The translations under genes and the position numbers were made by a program. The notes below the pieces were generated by a model. That model saw nothing but the letters and a program-made list of their open reading frames with translations, was not told where the DNA came from and ran no database searches. Positions 52,157-64,000 of a stretch of 64,000 bases of DNA are shown in pieces (position 1 is the first letter of the stretch; every line of letters begins with the position of its first letter). The DNA comes from OCS116 cluster bacterium AG-435-F03 (GTDB lineage: Bacteria; Pseudomonadota; Alphaproteobacteria; MED-G09), in the NCBI GenBank assembly GCA_003212795.1, contig QCOV01000001.1:560893-624892 (forward strand). Direction: 5' to 3'.

Positions 52157-52172
52157 TGTTTATTCCTTAATA

Positions 52173-52403
52173 CTAATCCTCTAACACTATCCAAGATTTT
52201 GTTTTAGAAATCGGACGGCATTCTTGAATTCTAACAGAATCACCGACTTTAAATTTATTATTCTCATCATGTGTTTTATATTTTTTTGAGCTTCTTACAG
52301 TTTTTTTGAAAAAAGGATCAGAAAATCTTCTTTCCACTTTAACGGTAAGTGTTTTATCAGCCTTATCACTAATTACTACTCCTTTAAGAATTCTTCTAGG
52401 CAT
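52173..52403 (-). CDS. rpsQ: 30S ribosomal protein S17
   Basis: [29 protein letters not shown]. Confidence 0.96.
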   Translation of the reverse strand: MPRRILKGVVISDKADKTLTVKVERRFSDPFFKKTVRSSKKYKTHDENNKFKVGDSVRIQECRPISKTKSWIVLED

Positions 52404-52611
52404 TTGATGACTCCACTTCTTTACTTTGAATATTGATAAAGGTTTTTGCCCTAGCTATGTCTTTTTTAATTTTAGAGATATTTGAAGTATTGTTGTTTTG
52501 ACCAGACATAATCTCAATTTTCAGATTAAATAATTCCTTTTTTAGAATTTCAATATGATCAATTAGTTGATCTTTGCTCATATCTCTTATTTCTTTTTTC
52601 TTTTTTGCCAT
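52396..52611 (-). CDS. rpmC: 50S ribosomal protein L29
   Basis: [27 protein letters not shown]. Confidence 0.93.
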   Translation of the reverse strand: MAKKKKEIRDMSKDQLIDHIEILKKELFNLKIEIMSGQNNNTSNISKIKKDIARAKTFINIQSKEVESSNA

Positions 52612-53033
52612 TATTTATTACCTTCACCAGGTCTCTTAATAATTTTTGTCTGAAGAGGTAATTTTGAGGAACCAAGATTCAATGCTGTATGAGCTATATC
52701 AGAAGGCACACCATCAATTTCAAACATTACTCTTCCTGGTTTAACCCTTGCAGCCCAGTATTCTGGAGTTCCTTTACCCTTACCCATTCTTACTTCTGTA
52801 GGTTTTTTTGAAACAGGAACATCAGGAAAAATCCTTATCCAAACTTTACCAGCTCTCTTCATATGTCTTGTTATAGCTCTTCTCGCAGCTTCAATTTGAC
52901 GAGATGTTACTCTTTCAGCTGTCAATGCTTTTAATCCATAAGAGCCAAAATTAAGAGTTGTACCACCTTTTGCTTTACCTCTAATTCTGCCTTTGTGCGC
53001 TTTTCTATATTTTGTCTTTTTAGGTTGTAGCAT
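52611..53033 (-). CDS. rplP: 50S ribosomal protein L16
   Basis: [24 protein letters not shown]. Confidence 0.97.
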   Translation of the reverse strand: MLQPKKTKYRKAHKGRIRGKAKGGTTLNFGSYGLKALTAERVTSRQIEAARRAITRHMKRAGKVWIRIFPDVPVSKKPTEVRMGKGKGTPEYWAARVKPGRVMFEIDGVPSDIAHTALNLGSSKLPLQTKIIKRPGEGNK

Positions 53034-53038
53034 TTAAC

Positions 53039-53731
53039 TTATAACCCCTTACCTTGCTCAAGAGCTTTATCTTCAGATTTTTTATCTTTTGCAAATGGAT
53101 TGTGTTCCATGATATCGCCAAGATAAATCCAAACTTTAATTCCGCAGATACCGTATGTTGTATGAGCAGAAGCAACGCCATAATCAACATCTGATCTTAG
53201 GGTATGTAGAGGAACTCTCCCTTCTCTATACCATTCAGTTCTAGCAATCTCTGCACCGCCAAGTCTTCCACCACAATTAATTCTAATTCCTTGCGCTCCC
53301 AATCTCATTGCTGATTGAACAGCTCTTTTCATAGCTTTTCTAAAACCTACACGTCTCTCTAATTGTTGGGCAATATTCTCGGCAACTAAAGTAGCATTTA
53401 TTTCGGGTTTTCTAACTTCAACAATATTAACTACAACATCGGATGATGTTAATTTCTGAAGTTTTTTTCTTAAACTTTCTATTTCAGAGCCTTTTTTTCC
53501 AATAATAAGACCTGGTCTACCTGAATGAATAGTTACTAAACATTTTTTGTGTGGTCTCTCAATAACAACTCTTGATATCGCAGCATTCTTTAAATCTTTA
53601 AAGATCATTTTTCTCATATTCAAATCTTCCTTTAAGAGGATTGAATATTCATTTTTTCCTGCATACCAAGTAGAGTCCCATGTTCTATTGATACCCAATC
53701 TCATACTTATAGGATTAACTTTTTGACCCAT
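53039..53731 (-). CDS. rpsC: 30S ribosomal protein S3
   Basis: [38 protein letters not shown]. Confidence 0.97.
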   Translation of the reverse strand: MGQKVNPISMRLGINRTWDSTWYAGKNEYSILLKEDLNMRKMIFKDLKNAAISRVVIERPHKKCLVTIHSGRPGLIIGKKGSEIESLRKKLQKLTSSDVVVNIVEVRKPEINATLVAENIAQQLERRVGFRKAMKRAVQSAMRLGAQGIRINCGGRLGGAEIARTEWYREGRVPLHTLRSDVDYGVASAHTTYGICGIKVWIYLGDIMEHNPFAKDKKSEDKALEQGKGL

Positions 53732-54111
53732 TATTTTGTATCCTCAATATTTTGTTCTTTTAAAATGATAGTAAGCTGACTAAATGGTTTTAATATTTTT
53801 GCAGCTCTACCTCTAGCTCTAGCTCTCCATCTTTTCATGACCATATTTTTTCCAACAAAAGCTTCATCTACATATAATTTATCTATATCAAGAGCGTGAT
53901 TATTTTCTGCATTTGCTATAGCGCTCTCTAAAGTATCTTTTACCGTATTTGATATTCTCTTTTTTGAAAACTCTAGGTAAGAAAGAGCATCATCAACCTT
54001 TTTCCCCCTTATAGATTTAGCTTCTAGGTTAAGTTTATATGGACTAATTCTTATCATTTTACCTATAGCTCTTGATGTTGGTTTACTTATTTCTTTAGTT
54101 TTTTTATTCAT
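53731..54111 (-). CDS. rplV: 50S ribosomal protein L22
   Basis: [37 protein letters not shown]. Confidence 0.95.
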   Translation of the reverse strand: MNKKTKEISKPTSRAIGKMIRISPYKLNLEAKSIRGKKVDDALSYLEFSKKRISNTVKDTLESAIANAENNHALDIDKLYVDEAFVGKNMVMKRWRARARGRAAKILKPFSQLTIILKEQNIEDTK

Positions 54112-54390
54112 TTAAGTTCTCTTCGCTGATTTGTCAGCAGTATGTCCATAATAAGTTCTAGTAGGAGCAAATTCACCAAACTTATGCCCTACCATATCTT
54201 CAGTAACTAGAACTGGAATAAACTTTTGTCCGTTGTGAACTCCAAAATTTAAACCAACAAACTGAGGAAGGATAGTTGATCGTCTACTCCAAATTTTTAT
54301 AATATCTTTTCTTCCAGACTCCCTTGCAGCCTCAGCCTTTTTTAATACGTAACTTTCTACAAATGGTCCTTTCCAAACTGATCTAGCCAT
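54112..54390 (-). CDS. rpsS: 30S ribosomal protein S19
   Basis: [38 protein letters not shown]. Confidence 0.97.
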   Translation of the reverse strand: MARSVWKGPFVESYVLKKAEAARESGRKDIIKIWSRRSTILPQFVGLNFGVHNGQKFIPVLVTEDMVGHKFGEFAPTRTYYGHTADKSAKRT

Positions 54391-54392
54391 AA

Positions 54393-55229
54393 TTACTTTC
54401 TCTTCCTTCTTTGATGTCTACTTCTAACTATATATTTATCAGAACTCTTGTTTGATCTTGTCTTTTTACCCTTAGTAGGAACCCCCCATGGAGTTACAGG
54501 ATGACGTCCACCAGAAGTTTTACCCTCACCACCTCCGTGAGGATGATCAACTGGGTTCATTACAACACCTCTGACTGAAGGTCTTTTACCTTTCCATCTA
54601 TTTCTACCGGCCTTAGCTAGTTTTTGATTAGAATTATCTGGATTTGAAACAGCTCCAATTGTTGCATAACATTCTGCAGGAATAAGTCTTTGCTCACCAG
54701 AGGTCAGCCGAATAATTGCCATACCCTGATCTCTACCGACTAATTGGGCAAAAGTACCTGCTGATCTTATTAATTGACCACCTTTACCCGGTTTCATTTC
54801 AATATTATGAATAATTGTACCTATAGGAATTTTAGTCATAGGTAAGGCATTTCCTGGCTTTATATCTGAATTAGGTCCTGATGAAATTTTATCGCCAATT
54901 GATAATCTTTGAGGGGCTATAATGTACCTATGCTCATCTTCATACTTAATAAGTGCAATAAAAGCTGTTCTATTGGGGTCATATTCAAGTTTCTCTACAA
55001 CTCCGACTGAATCAATTTTATCTCTTTTAAAATCAATTTTTCTATATAATCTTTTATGTCCACCACCTCGTCTTCTTGATGTAATTCTTCCATTATTGTT
55101 TCTACCAGATTTTGAGGGTAAACCTTCAGTAAGTTTTTTTATTGGCCTGTCTTTTGATAAAGAAGATTTATCTACTAAAACTAGACCTCTTTGTCCCGGA
55201 CTTGTTGGTTTATATTGCTTTAATGCCAT
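54393..55229 (-). CDS. rplB: 50S ribosomal protein L2
   Basis: [47 protein letters not shown]. Confidence 0.97.
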   Translation of the reverse strand: MALKQYKPTSPGQRGLVLVDKSSLSKDRPIKKLTEGLPSKSGRNNNGRITSRRRGGGHKRLYRKIDFKRDKIDSVGVVEKLEYDPNRTAFIALIKYEDEHRYIIAPQRLSIGDKISSGPNSDIKPGNALPMTKIPIGTIIHNIEMKPGKGGQLIRSAGTFAQLVGRDQGMAIIRLTSGEQRLIPAECYATIGAVSNPDNSNQKLAKAGRNRWKGKRPSVRGVVMNPVDHPHGGGEGKTSGGRHPVTPWGVPTKGKKTRSNKSSDKYIVRSRHQRRKRK

Positions 55230-55235
55230 AATCGA

Positions 55236-55532
55236 TTAAACAGAACCCATTGTATCAATGGTCTGACCTTCCTCTAAAGTAATAATTGCGTGTTTAAAAT
55301 CTTTTCGTTTACCTTTGATATTTCTAAAGTTGGTGGATTTACCTTTTCTTCTCAGAGTATTTATAGATTTCACCTTAACTTTAAAAATTTCTTCAACGCT
55401 CTTTTTGATTTGCTTTTTATTTGATTTAATAGCTACTTTAAAAACAACTTTATTTGACTCTGACAATAGAGTTGATTTTTCAGTAACGACAGGACTTAAT
55501 AATATATCGTAATTACTTACACTCATTGACAT
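55236..55532 (-). CDS. rplW: 50S ribosomal protein L23
   Basis: DILLSPVVTEKSTLLSESNKVVFKVA. Confidence 0.96.
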   Translation of the reverse strand: MSMSVSNYDILLSPVVTEKSTLLSESNKVVFKVAIKSNKKQIKKSVEEIFKVKVKSINTLRRKGKSTNFRNIKGKRKDFKHAIITLEEGQTIDTMGSV

Positions 55533-56143
55533 CTCTCCACAATATTATTTAAGGAGTCCTTAGTTATAATAAGTTTTTGATTATTTAGAATATCGTAAAC
55601 ATTAATTCCATCAACTTTTATGAATTCAATGTTTTTAATATTTTTTGCAGCCTTAACAAAAGGATTATCACTATCAAAATTATTAACAATCAAAGAATTA
55701 TTTAAATCAAGTTTTTCAATCTTGTCTTTTATAGACTTAGTTTTAGATAGATCAGAAAAATTTCCATCAACAAGTATTAGTTCATTATTTTTAGCCTTTG
55801 CTGATAAAGCATGTCTTAATCCCAATTTTCTAATCTTCTTAGGTAATTTAGTGGAATGATCTCTTACTTTTGGACCAAAGGCTGTGCCCCCGCCTCTAAA
55901 GAGATTAACTTTTTTAGTTCTATGTCTTGCACCACCTGAACCTTTTTGACGCATAATCTTTTTGGTGCTTCCAGTAATTTCTCCTCTACTCTTAGTTTTC
56001 CTTGTACCTAACCTCTTTCTTGATAATTGCCAAGTTACAACTCTATGTAAAATATCTTTTCTTGGATCAAGTCCGAAAAACTCATCTTGTAGATTTTCTG
56101 AAGTTGTTTTTTCAGTTTCTATATTAATAAGATTAACTTTCAT
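55523..56143 (-). CDS. rplD: 50S ribosomal protein L4
   Basis: [47 protein letters not shown]; start most likely MKVNLINIE. Confidence 0.95.
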   Translation of the reverse strand: MKVNLINIETEKTTSENLQDEFFGLDPRKDILHRVVTWQLSRKRLGTRKTKSRGEITGSTKKIMRQKGSGGARHRTKKVNLFRGGGTAFGPKVRDHSTKLPKKIRKLGLRHALSAKAKNNELILVDGNFSDLSKTKSIKDKIEKLDLNNSLIVNNFDSDNPFVKAAKNIKNIEFIKVDGINVYDILNNQKLIITKDSLNNIVERCQ

Positions 56144-56963
56144 CTTTAACCTCATCATCTGCTGGAGCTTCTTCTGCTGGAGCTTCTTCTGCTGGAGCTT
56201 CTTCTGCTGGAGATTCTTCTGCTGGAGCTTCTTCTGCTGGAGATTCTTCTGCTGGAGATTCTTCTGCTGGAGCTTCTTCGTTTACATCATGACCCTTAAT
56301 ACCAGCTGGCAAAGGCAAGTCCTCTCTTAAAGGAATTTTTTTTGCATCATTTAAAATAACCCAGCCACCTTTTGATCCAGGAACAGACCCCTTTACGAAA
56401 ATAAAACCACTTTCTGAGTCTGTTTTAACAATTTCAAGGTTTTGAGTTGTAACGGTAGATGCTCCCATATGCCCGGCCATTTTTTTACCTTTAAATACTT
56501 TACCAGGATCTTGGCATTGACCAGTTGAACCATGACTTCTGTGACTTATTGAAACACCATGCGATGCACGAAGCCCACCAAAGTTATGTCTTTTCATAGC
56601 GCCGGCAAATCCTTTGCCTATTGAAGTTCCAGTAGCATCAACAAGTTGGCCATTTATAAAGTGAGAGGCCACAATTTCGGTTCCATTATCCATCAAATTA
56701 TCAGGGGTGACTCTAAATTCAGAAAGTTTTAGCTTTGGTTCAACCTTGTTTTTCTTAAAATGACCTTTCATGGATTTAGATAATTTTTTGTCTTTAATTT
56801 TACCCACTCCAATCTGTACGGCAGAATAACCGTTCTTTTCTTCAGTCATAGATGAAATAACATGACAGTTATCTAGGTGAAGAACTGTTACTGGAACATG
56901 AGAGCCATTCGAGTCGAATATTCTACTCATTCCTAATTTTTTACAAATTAAACCTGTTCTCAT
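56133..56963 (-). CDS. rplC: 50S ribosomal protein L3 with repetitive acidic C-terminal tail
   Basis: [53 protein letters not shown]-terminal (EE[AS]PA)n. Confidence 0.96.
   Translation of the reverse strand: MRTGLICKKLGMSRIFDSNGSHVPVTVLHLDNCHVISSMTEEKNGYSAVQIGVGKIKDKKLSKSMKGHFKKNKVEPKLKLSEFRVTPDNLMDNGTEIVASHFINGQLVDATGTSIGKGFAGAMKRHNFGGLRASHGVSISHRSHGSTGQCQDPGKVFKGKKMAGHMGASTVTTQNLEIVKTDSESGFIFVKGSVPGSKGGWVILNDAKKIPLREDLPLPAGIKGHDVNEEAPAEESPAEESPAEEAPAEESPAEEAPAEEAPAEEAPADDEVKDES
56161..56280. repeat. eight tandem 15-bp units (GCTGGAGMTTCTTCT) inside the 3' end of rplC
   Basis: Units at 56161, 56176, 56191, 56206, 56221, 56236, 56251 and 56266, differing mainly at one base (agctt/agatt); encode [10 protein letters not shown]. 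Confidence 0.97.
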
Positions 56964-56972
56964 AACTAAAAC

Positions 56973-57281
56973 CTATAACTTTATCTCAACATCAACACCA
57001 GCAGCCAAATCTAGCTTCATTAGAGCATCAACTGTTTGAGGTGTAGGATCAATGATATCCATTAATCTCTTGTGAGTTCTAATTTCGAATTGTTCACGAC
57101 TTTTCTTATCAATATGAGGGCTTCTAAGAACTGTAAATTTTTCTATTCTTGTTGGCAGTGGAATAGGGCCCACTACATCAGCACCTGTTCTTTTAGCGGT
57201 CTCTAATATTTCTTTAGCTGAAGTATCAAGCACCCTATGATCATAGGCCTTTAATCTTATTCTTATATTTTGTTCTTTCAC
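56973..57281 (-). CDS. rpsJ: 30S ribosomal protein S10
   Basis: [49 protein letters not shown]. Confidence 0.97.
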   Translation of the reverse strand: MKEQNIRIRLKAYDHRVLDTSAKEILETAKRTGADVVGPIPLPTRIEKFTVLRSPHIDKKSREQFEIRTHKRLMDIIDPTPQTVDALMKLDLAAGVDVEIKL

Positions 57282-57295
57282 TCTACCCTCTTAAT

Positions 57296-59371
57296 TTAAG
57301 CTAATTTTGAAATTATTTCTTCAGATACAGCTTTTGGAACTTCTTGATAATGATCAAATTGCATAGTAAAAACTGCTCTTCCTTGAGACATAGATCTTAA
57401 GTTATTTACATAGCCAAACATATTTGCTAAAGGAACCATACTATTAATTACAGTTGAAGGGCCTCTAGTTTCAGTTCCTGACACTTGACCTCTTCTGCTA
57501 TTTAAATCACCAATAATATCTCCCAAATACTCTTCTGGAGTAACAACTTCAACACTCATGATTGGTTCTAATAACTTTATCCCAGCATCCTTACAAACTT
57601 CTCTGAAAGCTGCACGAGCAGCTATTTCAAATGCCATTACACTTGAATCAACATCATGGTATGCGCCATCAATTAATCTCACTTTAAAATCAATTATAGG
57701 GAAACCAGCTAACGCACCAGTCTCCTTAATGCTTTCTATCCCTTTAGAAACTCCAGGAATATACTCTTTAGGAATATTTCCACCAACAATTTCACTTTCA
57801 AACGAGTATCCTTCACCAGGATCAACTGGGCTTACAACTATTTTTAATCTAGCAAACTGTCCGGCTCCTCCAGATTGTTTCTTATGAGTATAATCAATTT
57901 CAGCTTCTTTAGATAATGTCTCTCTATAAGCAACTTGAGGAGCTCCAACATTTGCCTCAACCTTAAATTCTCTTTTCATACGGTCTACAAGAATATCTAA
58001 ATGAAGCTCACCCATACCGCTTATGACTGTTTGTCCAGATTCATCATCTGAAGCAACTCTAAAAGATGGATCTTCTTTTGCTAATCTTTGAAGTGCAATA
58101 CCCATTTTTTCTTGGTCTGCTTTTGTTTTTGGTTCTACAGCTACTTCAATAACTGGATCGGGAAACTCCATTCGCTCTAAAATAACCTGATCGTCAGCAT
58201 GGCACAAAGTATCTCCAGTTGTGGTATCTTTTAATCCAACTAAAGCAACAATATCTCCAGCATATGCTTCTTTAATTTCTTCTCTAGAATTAGCATGCAT
58301 AAGTAGCATTCTTCCAATTCTTTCTTTTTTGCCCTTTACAGTATTAATGAGGGTTTCACCAGATTTAATAACTCCTGAATAAATTCTAGCGAATGTCAGA
58401 TTGCCGACAAAAGAGTCATTCATTACCTTAAAAGCTAATAGTGATAATGGTTCTTCATCTGATGATTTTCTTGTTATTTCATCTTCAGTATCAGGGTTAA
58501 TACCTTTAATAGCCTCGACATCAGTAGGAGAAGGCATAAAATCAACAACAGCATCTAATAAAGGTTGTACACCTTTATTTTTAAAAGCAGTACCATTTAA
58601 AACAGGAACAAAAGATTGATTTAAAACACCAAGACGAATGCACTCTTTAAGGGATTCTTCTGATGGTTCATTTCCCTCAAGATATTGCTCCATAACATTA
58701 TCATCTTGTTCAACTGCCATTTCAACTAATGAAGTTCTATATTTCTCAGCCTCTTCTTTAAGCTCATCTCTAATATCTTTATATTCAAATTCAGCTCCAA
58801 GGCTTTCTTCTTTCCAAATAATTTCCTTCATAGTAATAAGATCAATTAACCCCTCATAATTACTTTCAGCTCCTATAGGGAGTTGAATTACTAGAGGATT
58901 AGAACCTAATCTATCTTCAATCATTTCAACGCATCTATAAAAATCAGCGCCAATTCTATCCATTTTATTTACAAAACACATTCGTGGAACACTATATTTA
59001 TTTGCTTGTCTCCATACAGTTTCAGATTGCGGCTCAACACCTGCGACTGAATCAAAAACAGCTACTGCTCCATCAAGAACCCTTAAAGATCTTTCAACTT
59101 CTATAGTAAAGTCAACATGGCCAGGTGTATCAATAATATTAATTCTTTTATCTCTCCAGTAACATGTAGTAGCAGCAGAAGTAATTGTAATACCTCTTTC
59201 CTGCTCTTGCTCCATCCAGTCCATAGTTGCAGCTCCATCATGAACTTCGCCAATTTTGTAACTTTTACCAGTATAATATAGGATACGCTCCGTAGTTGTC
59301 GTCTTGCCAGCATCAATATGGGCCATAATTCCAATATTTCTATAATCATTTAATGGTGTTGAACGACTCAT
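57296..59371 (-). CDS. fusA: elongation factor G
   Basis: [47 protein letters not shown]. Confidence 0.97.
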   Translation of the reverse strand: MSRSTPLNDYRNIGIMAHIDAGKTTTTERILYYTGKSYKIGEVHDGAATMDWMEQEQERGITITSAATTCYWRDKRINIIDTPGHVDFTIEVERSLRVLDGAVAVFDSVAGVEPQSETVWRQANKYSVPRMCFVNKMDRIGADFYRCVEMIEDRLGSNPLVIQLPIGAESNYEGLIDLITMKEIIWKEESLGAEFEYKDIRDELKEEAEKYRTSLVEMAVEQDDNVMEQYLEGNEPSEESLKECIRLGVLNQSFVPVLNGTAFKNKGVQPLLDAVVDFMPSPTDVEAIKGINPDTEDEITRKSSDEEPLSLLAFKVMNDSFVGNLTFARIYSGVIKSGETLINTVKGKKERIGRMLLMHANSREEIKEAYAGDIVALVGLKDTTTGDTLCHADDQVILERMEFPDPVIEVAVEPKTKADQEKMGIALQRLAKEDPSFRVASDDESGQTVISGMGELHLDILVDRMKREFKVEANVGAPQVAYRETLSKEAEIDYTHKKQSGGAGQFARLKIVVSPVDPGEGYSFESEIVGGNIPKEYIPGVSKGIESIKETGALAGFPIIDFKVRLIDGAYHDVDSSVMAFEIAARAAFREVCKDAGIKLLEPIMSVEVVTPEEYLGDIIGDLNSRRGQVSGTETRGPSTVINSMVPLANMFGYVNNLRSMSQGRAVFTMQFDHYQEVPKAVSEEIISKLA

Positions 59372-59383
59372 AAATTACCTCTT

Positions 59384-59854
<471 letters not shown>

Positions 59855-59875
59855 CTATTCCTTCTCCCAAATAAT

Positions 59876-60247
59876 TTATTTAGGTCTTTTTGTTCCATAT
59901 TTAGATCTTCTTTGTTTTCGATCAGCAACACCTTGGGTATCTAAAACACCCCTTAATATATGATATCGAACACCAGGAAGGTCTTTTACTCTTCCACCGC
60001 GAATCAGGACAACTGAGTGTTCTTGTAAATTATGTCCTTCTCCCGGAATATAGCTAGTAACCTCAAAACCATTAGATAATCTTACCCTGGCTACTTTTCT
60101 TAATGCAGAATTAGGTTTTTTTGGAGTTGTTGTATAAACCCTAGTACAAACACCTCTTTTTTGAGGACATGACTCCATTGCAGGGACTTTATTTAATTTT
60201 TCAACTTTAGCCCTTCTTTTACGTACTAATTGATTAATAGTTGGCAT
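59876..60247 (-). CDS. rpsL: 30S ribosomal protein S12
   Basis: [33 protein letters not shown]. Confidence 0.97.
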   Translation of the reverse strand: MPTINQLVRKRRAKVEKLNKVPAMESCPQKRGVCTRVYTTTPKKPNSALRKVARVRLSNGFEVTSYIPGEGHNLQEHSVVLIRGGRVKDLPGVRYHILRGVLDTQGVADRKQRRSKYGTKRPK

Positions 60248-60259
60248 AACAAAACCTCA

Positions 60260-60357
60260 ATATCCATATCAGGATATAATTAACAAATAAAAAGCGAATG
60301 GCGACAGTGTTTAGGAAACCTACGACCTGCCATAAGCAGTGCTTTAGTAGCTTTCCT
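60260..60357 (-). promoter_or_regulatory. candidate structured leader between rpoC and rpsL
   Basis: Hairpin 1: AGGAAA-x-CTAC ... CTGC/GCAG ... GTAG-x-TTTCCT (60313-60357); hairpin 2: ATATCC/GGATAT (60260-60277) adjacent to the rpsL SD. Confidence 0.5.
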
Positions 60358-60387
60358 CAGGTAATCAGTCAACAAAAAAATTAATTT

Positions 60388-63300
60388 TTAAGAGGCCTCT
60401 TCTTCAATTAACTCTGAGCCTTCAGGTCTTTTATCAATTAACTCCTGATCTCTTGCTCCAGCTTCGTTTTCCAGCCTTCTAATTGAACTACCAGTACCAG
60501 CAGGAATTAATCTTCCGACTATGACATTTTCCTTTAAACCAATCAAATGATCTGATTTTCTATTCACGGCAGCATCTGTTAAAACTCTTGTTGTTTCTTG
60601 GAAGGAAGCTGCTGAGATAAATGACCTTGTATGCAATGATGCTTTAGTTATACCTAAAAGTAATGGCTTATATTGTACTAGCTCTTTTTTCTCTTCCAGA
60701 AGCCTTTCATTGATTTCTTCTACTTCAATTTTATCAAGTTGTTCACCTTCAAGATAAGCACTATCACCAGATTCTAAAACCTCGACTTTTTGAAGCATTT
60801 GCCTAGTAATAACCTCAATATGTTTATCATTAATTGTTACGCCTTGAAGTCGATATACATTTTGAACCTCATCCACAAGATAACTTGCAAGTGCCTCAAG
60901 GCCAAGAATTGATAAAATGTCATGTGGAGCAGGATTACCATCAATTAAATAATCACCTTTTTCAATAATATCTCCATCTTGTACTGATATATGTTTGCCC
61001 TTAGGTATCAAATAACTTGCTTCATTTTCATCTTCATTTGTTGGATGAATAACGATTCTTCTTTTGTTCTTATAATCTCTTGCAAATTCAACTGTTCCTG
61101 TAACTTCAGCAATTACAGCATGGTCTTTTGGTCTCCTTGCCTCAAACAATTCTGCCACCCTTGGTAGACCACCAGTAATATCTCTAGTTTTTGCTCCCTC
61201 AGTGGGAATTCTAGCAATAACATCTCCGGCATTTACTTTTTTACCATCGTTAGCAGAAATAATAGCATCTACAGACATAAGATATCTTGCTTCCCTGCCA
61301 GTGGCGTTAGAGGCAATATTTCCTTTTTCATCTTTAATGAGTATTGATGGTTTTAAAGATGCTGATTTTGACGAATTTTTCCAATCAACTACGACTTTTT
61401 GTTTAATACCAGTTGATTCATCTGAAATTTCGCTCAAGCTTATGCCCTCAGTTAAATCTTCAAATTGAATAATACCAGAAGACTCAGTTATAATTGGAAT
61501 CGTATAGGGATCCCATTGAGCTAATCTATCGCCTTTTTTGATGTCTTGTCCTTCTTCTACAAGTAATTCACTACCATATGTAAGCTTATGTTTTGATCGC
61601 TCGTTTCCAAACTCGTCAATGACTGAAATATTAGTAGTTCTTCCAATAATAATTTTTCTTTTTTCAGAGTCTTCTAACATGTTTAAATCGTCAATCTTGA
61701 TCTTACCATCAACAGTTGCTTCTACATAAGATTGGTCCATAACCTGAGCTGTACCACCAATATGGAAGGTTCTCATTGTTAGCTGAGTACCTGGTTCACC
61801 AATAGACTGAGCAGCAATAACTCCAACAGCTTCACCAATATTAACTGGTGTTCCTCTAGCTAAATCACGACCATAACACTTTGCGCATACGCCATTTTTT
61901 GTTTCACATGTTAAAACTGATCGAATTTTAATTTCTAAAAGATTAGCATTATCAATTAATGGTAGATGTTTTTCTTCAATAATCTCACCCTTTTTAACTA
62001 TTGTTTCATTTGTTGCTGGATCAACAACATCATCGCAAGGAACTCTTCCTAAAACTCTATCTGATAAAGAAACCATTTCTTCACCAGATTCTATGACTGG
62101 TTTAATTATTAAGCCTTCTGAAGTTTTACAATCCTCTTCAACTATTATGCAATCCTGTGCAACATCAACAAGCCTTCTTGTTAAGTATCCTGAGTTAGCA
62201 GTTTTTAATGCCGTATCTGCAAGGCCTTTTCTAGCACCATGAGTAGAGTTAAAATACTCAAGCACATTCAAGCCCTCTTTAAAATTAGAAATAATGGGTG
62301 TTTCGATAATTTCACCTGATGGTTTCGCCATAAGTCCACGCATACCAGATAATTGTTTCATTTGCGCTGCTGAGCCTCTGGCGCCTGAATGAGCCATCAT
62401 ATATATTGAATTAATTGGCTCCTCTCTTTCAGTATCGTCATTAATTTGAGACGAAGAAATGATATTCATCATTTTATCCTCGACCTTATCAGTACATTTC
62501 GCCCATGCATCAACAACTTTATTATATTTTTCGCCTCTAGTTATAAATCCATCAATATATTGTTGTTCAAACTCTTTAACTAACTCATTAGTATCATTAA
62601 TTAGACTAACTTTATCTTCAGGAATAATCATATCATCTTTACCAAAAGAGATTCCAGCGTTACATGCGTGTTTAAAACCTAATTTCATAATATGATCACA
62701 AAAAATAACAGTTTCTTTCTGACCACAATGCCTATAAACATCATCTATCATTCTAGAAATTTCTTTTTTTGTTAGAAGTTTATTCACAATTTCAAATGAA
62801 ATATTTTCATTGCTAGGTAACTCTTTTGAAATTAAAACTCTACCAGGCGTTGTATCGAATTTCTTATAACCATCTTCTGTATTAAATCTAAAACTTATCT
62901 TTGTATGAAGAGTTATATTTCTATTATCTAAAGCAAATTCAATTTCATTTATATCATCAAAATGTCTTCCTTCTCCTGGTTCATTTTGTTTCATTTGAGA
63001 CAAATAGTATAATCCTAAAATAATATCTTGACTGGGAACAATAATTGGATCTCCATTTGCAGGATGTAAAATATTATTTGTAGACATCATCAAAACTCTT
63101 GCTTCAAGCTGAGCTTCTAATGATAAAGGTACGTGCACAGCCATTTGATCTCCATCAAAATCAGCATTAAAAGCCGCACAAACAAGGGGGTGTAACTGTA
63201 TTGCTTTACCTTCGATAAGAACTGGTTCGAAAGCTTGAATTCCGAGCCTATGAAGAGTTGGCGCGCGATTAAGTAAAACTGGATGCTCCCTAATGACTTC

Positions 63301-64000
63301 TTCTAAAATATCCCAAACTTCAGGGGTTTGTTTTTCTACCATTCTTTTAGCTTGTTTGACTGTTGATGAAATTCCCATAGATTCAAGTCTTGAATAAATA
63401 AAAGGTTTAAAAAGCTCTAGAGCCAATTTTTTGGGTAACCCACATTGGTGTAACTTTAGCTCCGGTCCGACTACAATTACAGACCTTCCTGAATAATCTA
63501 CTCTTTTACCTAATAAATTTTGTCTAAATCTACCCTGCTTACCTTTTAACATATCTGAAAGTGACTTTAGCGGCCTTTTGTTAGATCCAGTTATTACTCT
63601 GCCTCTACGTCCATTATCAAATAATGCATCCACAGATTCTTGAAGCATTCTTTTTTCGTTTCTTATAATGATATCTGGTGCTCTTAAATCCATTAATCTT
63701 CTTAATCTATTATTTCTATTAATAACTCTTCTATAAAGATCGTTTAAATCAGAGGTGGCAAATCTTCCTCCATCTAGAGGAACAAGCGGTCTAAGCTCAG
63801 GTGGAATTACTGGAATGACTTTCAAAATCATCCATTCAGGTTTATTTCCTGAAACTTTAAATGCTTCGACTACTTTTAATCTCTTTGCCAATTTTTTTGG
63901 TTTTAATTCACTGGTAGTTTCTTTTATTTCTTTTCTGATTGATTCACTCAATTCTTCTAAATCAAGCTCTTCGAGAAGCAATCTAATTGCTTCAGCGCCT
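60388..64000 (-). CDS. rpoC: RNA polymerase beta' subunit, partial (N-terminus outside window)
   Basis: [42 protein letters not shown]; reading frame open to the window edge ([12 protein letters not shown]). Confidence 0.97.
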   Translation of the reverse strand, partial: GAEAIRLLLEELDLEELSESIRKEIKETTSELKPKKLAKRLKVVEAFKVSGNKPEWMILKVIPVIPPELRPLVPLDGGRFATSDLNDLYRRVINRNNRLRRLMDLRAPDIIIRNEKRMLQESVDALFDNGRRGRVITGSNKRPLKSLSDMLKGKQGRFRQNLLGKRVDYSGRSVIVVGPELKLHQCGLPKKLALELFKPFIYSRLESMGISSTVKQAKRMVEKQTPEVWDILEEVIREHPVLLNRAPTLHRLGIQAFEPVLIEGKAIQLHPLVCAAFNADFDGDQMAVHVPLSLEAQLEARVLMMSTNNILHPANGDPIIVPSQDIILGLYYLSQMKQNEPGEGRHFDDINEIEFALDNRNITLHTKISFRFNTEDGYKKFDTTPGRVLISKELPSNENISFEIVNKLLTKKEISRMIDDVYRHCGQKETVIFCDHIMKLGFKHACNAGISFGKDDMIIPEDKVSLINDTNELVKEFEQQYIDGFITRGEKYNKVVDAWAKCTDKVEDKMMNIISSSQINDDTEREEPINSIYMMAHSGARGSAAQMKQLSGMRGLMAKPSGEIIETPIISNFKEGLNVLEYFNSTHGARKGLADTALKTANSGYLTRRLVDVAQDCIIVEEDCKTSEGLIIKPVIESGEEMVSLSDRVLGRVPCDDVVDPATNETIVKKGEIIEEKHLPLIDNANLLEIKIRSVLTCETKNGVCAKCYGRDLARGTPVNIGEAVGVIAAQSIGEPGTQLTMRTFHIGGTAQVMDQSYVEATVDGKIKIDDLNMLEDSEKRKIIIGRTTNISVIDEFGNERSKHKLTYGSELLVEEGQDIKKGDRLAQWDPYTIPIITESSGIIQFEDLTEGISLSEISDESTGIKQKVVVDWKNSSKSASLKPSILIKDEKGNIASNATGREARYLMSVDAIISANDGKKVNAGDVIARIPTEGAKTRDITGGLPRVAELFEARRPKDHAVIAEVTGTVEFARDYKNKRRIVIHPTNEDENEASYLIPKGKHISVQDGDIIEKGDYLIDGNPAPHDILSILGLEALASYLVDEVQNVYRLQGVTINDKHIEVITRQMLQKVEVLESGDSAYLEGEQLDKIEVEEINERLLEEKKELVQYKPLLLGITKASLHTRSFISAASFQETTRVLTDAAVNRKSDHLIGLKENVIVGRLIPAGTGSSIRRLENEAGARDQELIDKRPEGSELIEEEAS

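Noticed and set aside
55962-56330. Plus-strand ORF of 122 aa with repeating [10 protein letters not shown] motifs
   Set aside because: Antisense shadow of the 15-bp repeat in rplC and of rplD; the repeat is explained by the L3 PAEE tail.
57558-57887. 109-aa plus-strand ORF antisense to fusA (and similar ORFs at 58401, 58638, 59101)
   Set aside because: Shadow ORFs in a highly conserved gene.

Overview
This 64 kb window is AT-rich and gene-dense, and it reads as a chromosome segment of a small-genome marine alphaproteobacterium. The evidence is DUF2497/PopZ-like, DUF2842, COX15/CtaA-type heme A synthase, an IHF-alpha gene and a proteorhodopsin. The lineage call is inference only; a HIMB59/AEGEAN-169 or SAR11-like relative is plausible. 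The left two thirds carries housekeeping and metabolic genes: recJ, glpX, hom, an aminotransferase, argC, rplM-rpsI, ctaA, fabH/plsX/ihfA, bamE, an IscA-type protein, xth, ilvD, valS and a tolC-like gene. It also holds four tRNAs (Glu, Pro, Cys, Asn) and several accessory-looking blocks: a PQQ dehydrogenase with an N-terminal cytochrome c domain next to a blue-tuned proteorhodopsin; a P450/VOC/FAH/MDR/desaturase block; a GH3 beta-glucosidase with a glucokinase whose start codon appears to be ATT; and a flavin oxidoreductase-DUF1365-cyclopropane synthase operon. The right third (43.7-64 kb) is the rpoC-str-S10-spc-alpha ribosomal supercluster, without tuf between fusA and rpsJ, with acidic tails on several r-proteins and candidate regulatory elements before rpsL and rpsM. 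I saw no CRISPR array, transposase, integrase, phage module or rRNA gene. I do not see a clear-cut new defence or mobile system. The best leads are the ATT-start glucokinase, the structured rpoC-rpsL spacer, the perfect palindrome at the tolC-like start, the repeat tail of L3, the missing tuf and the proteorhodopsin/PQQ neighbourhood.
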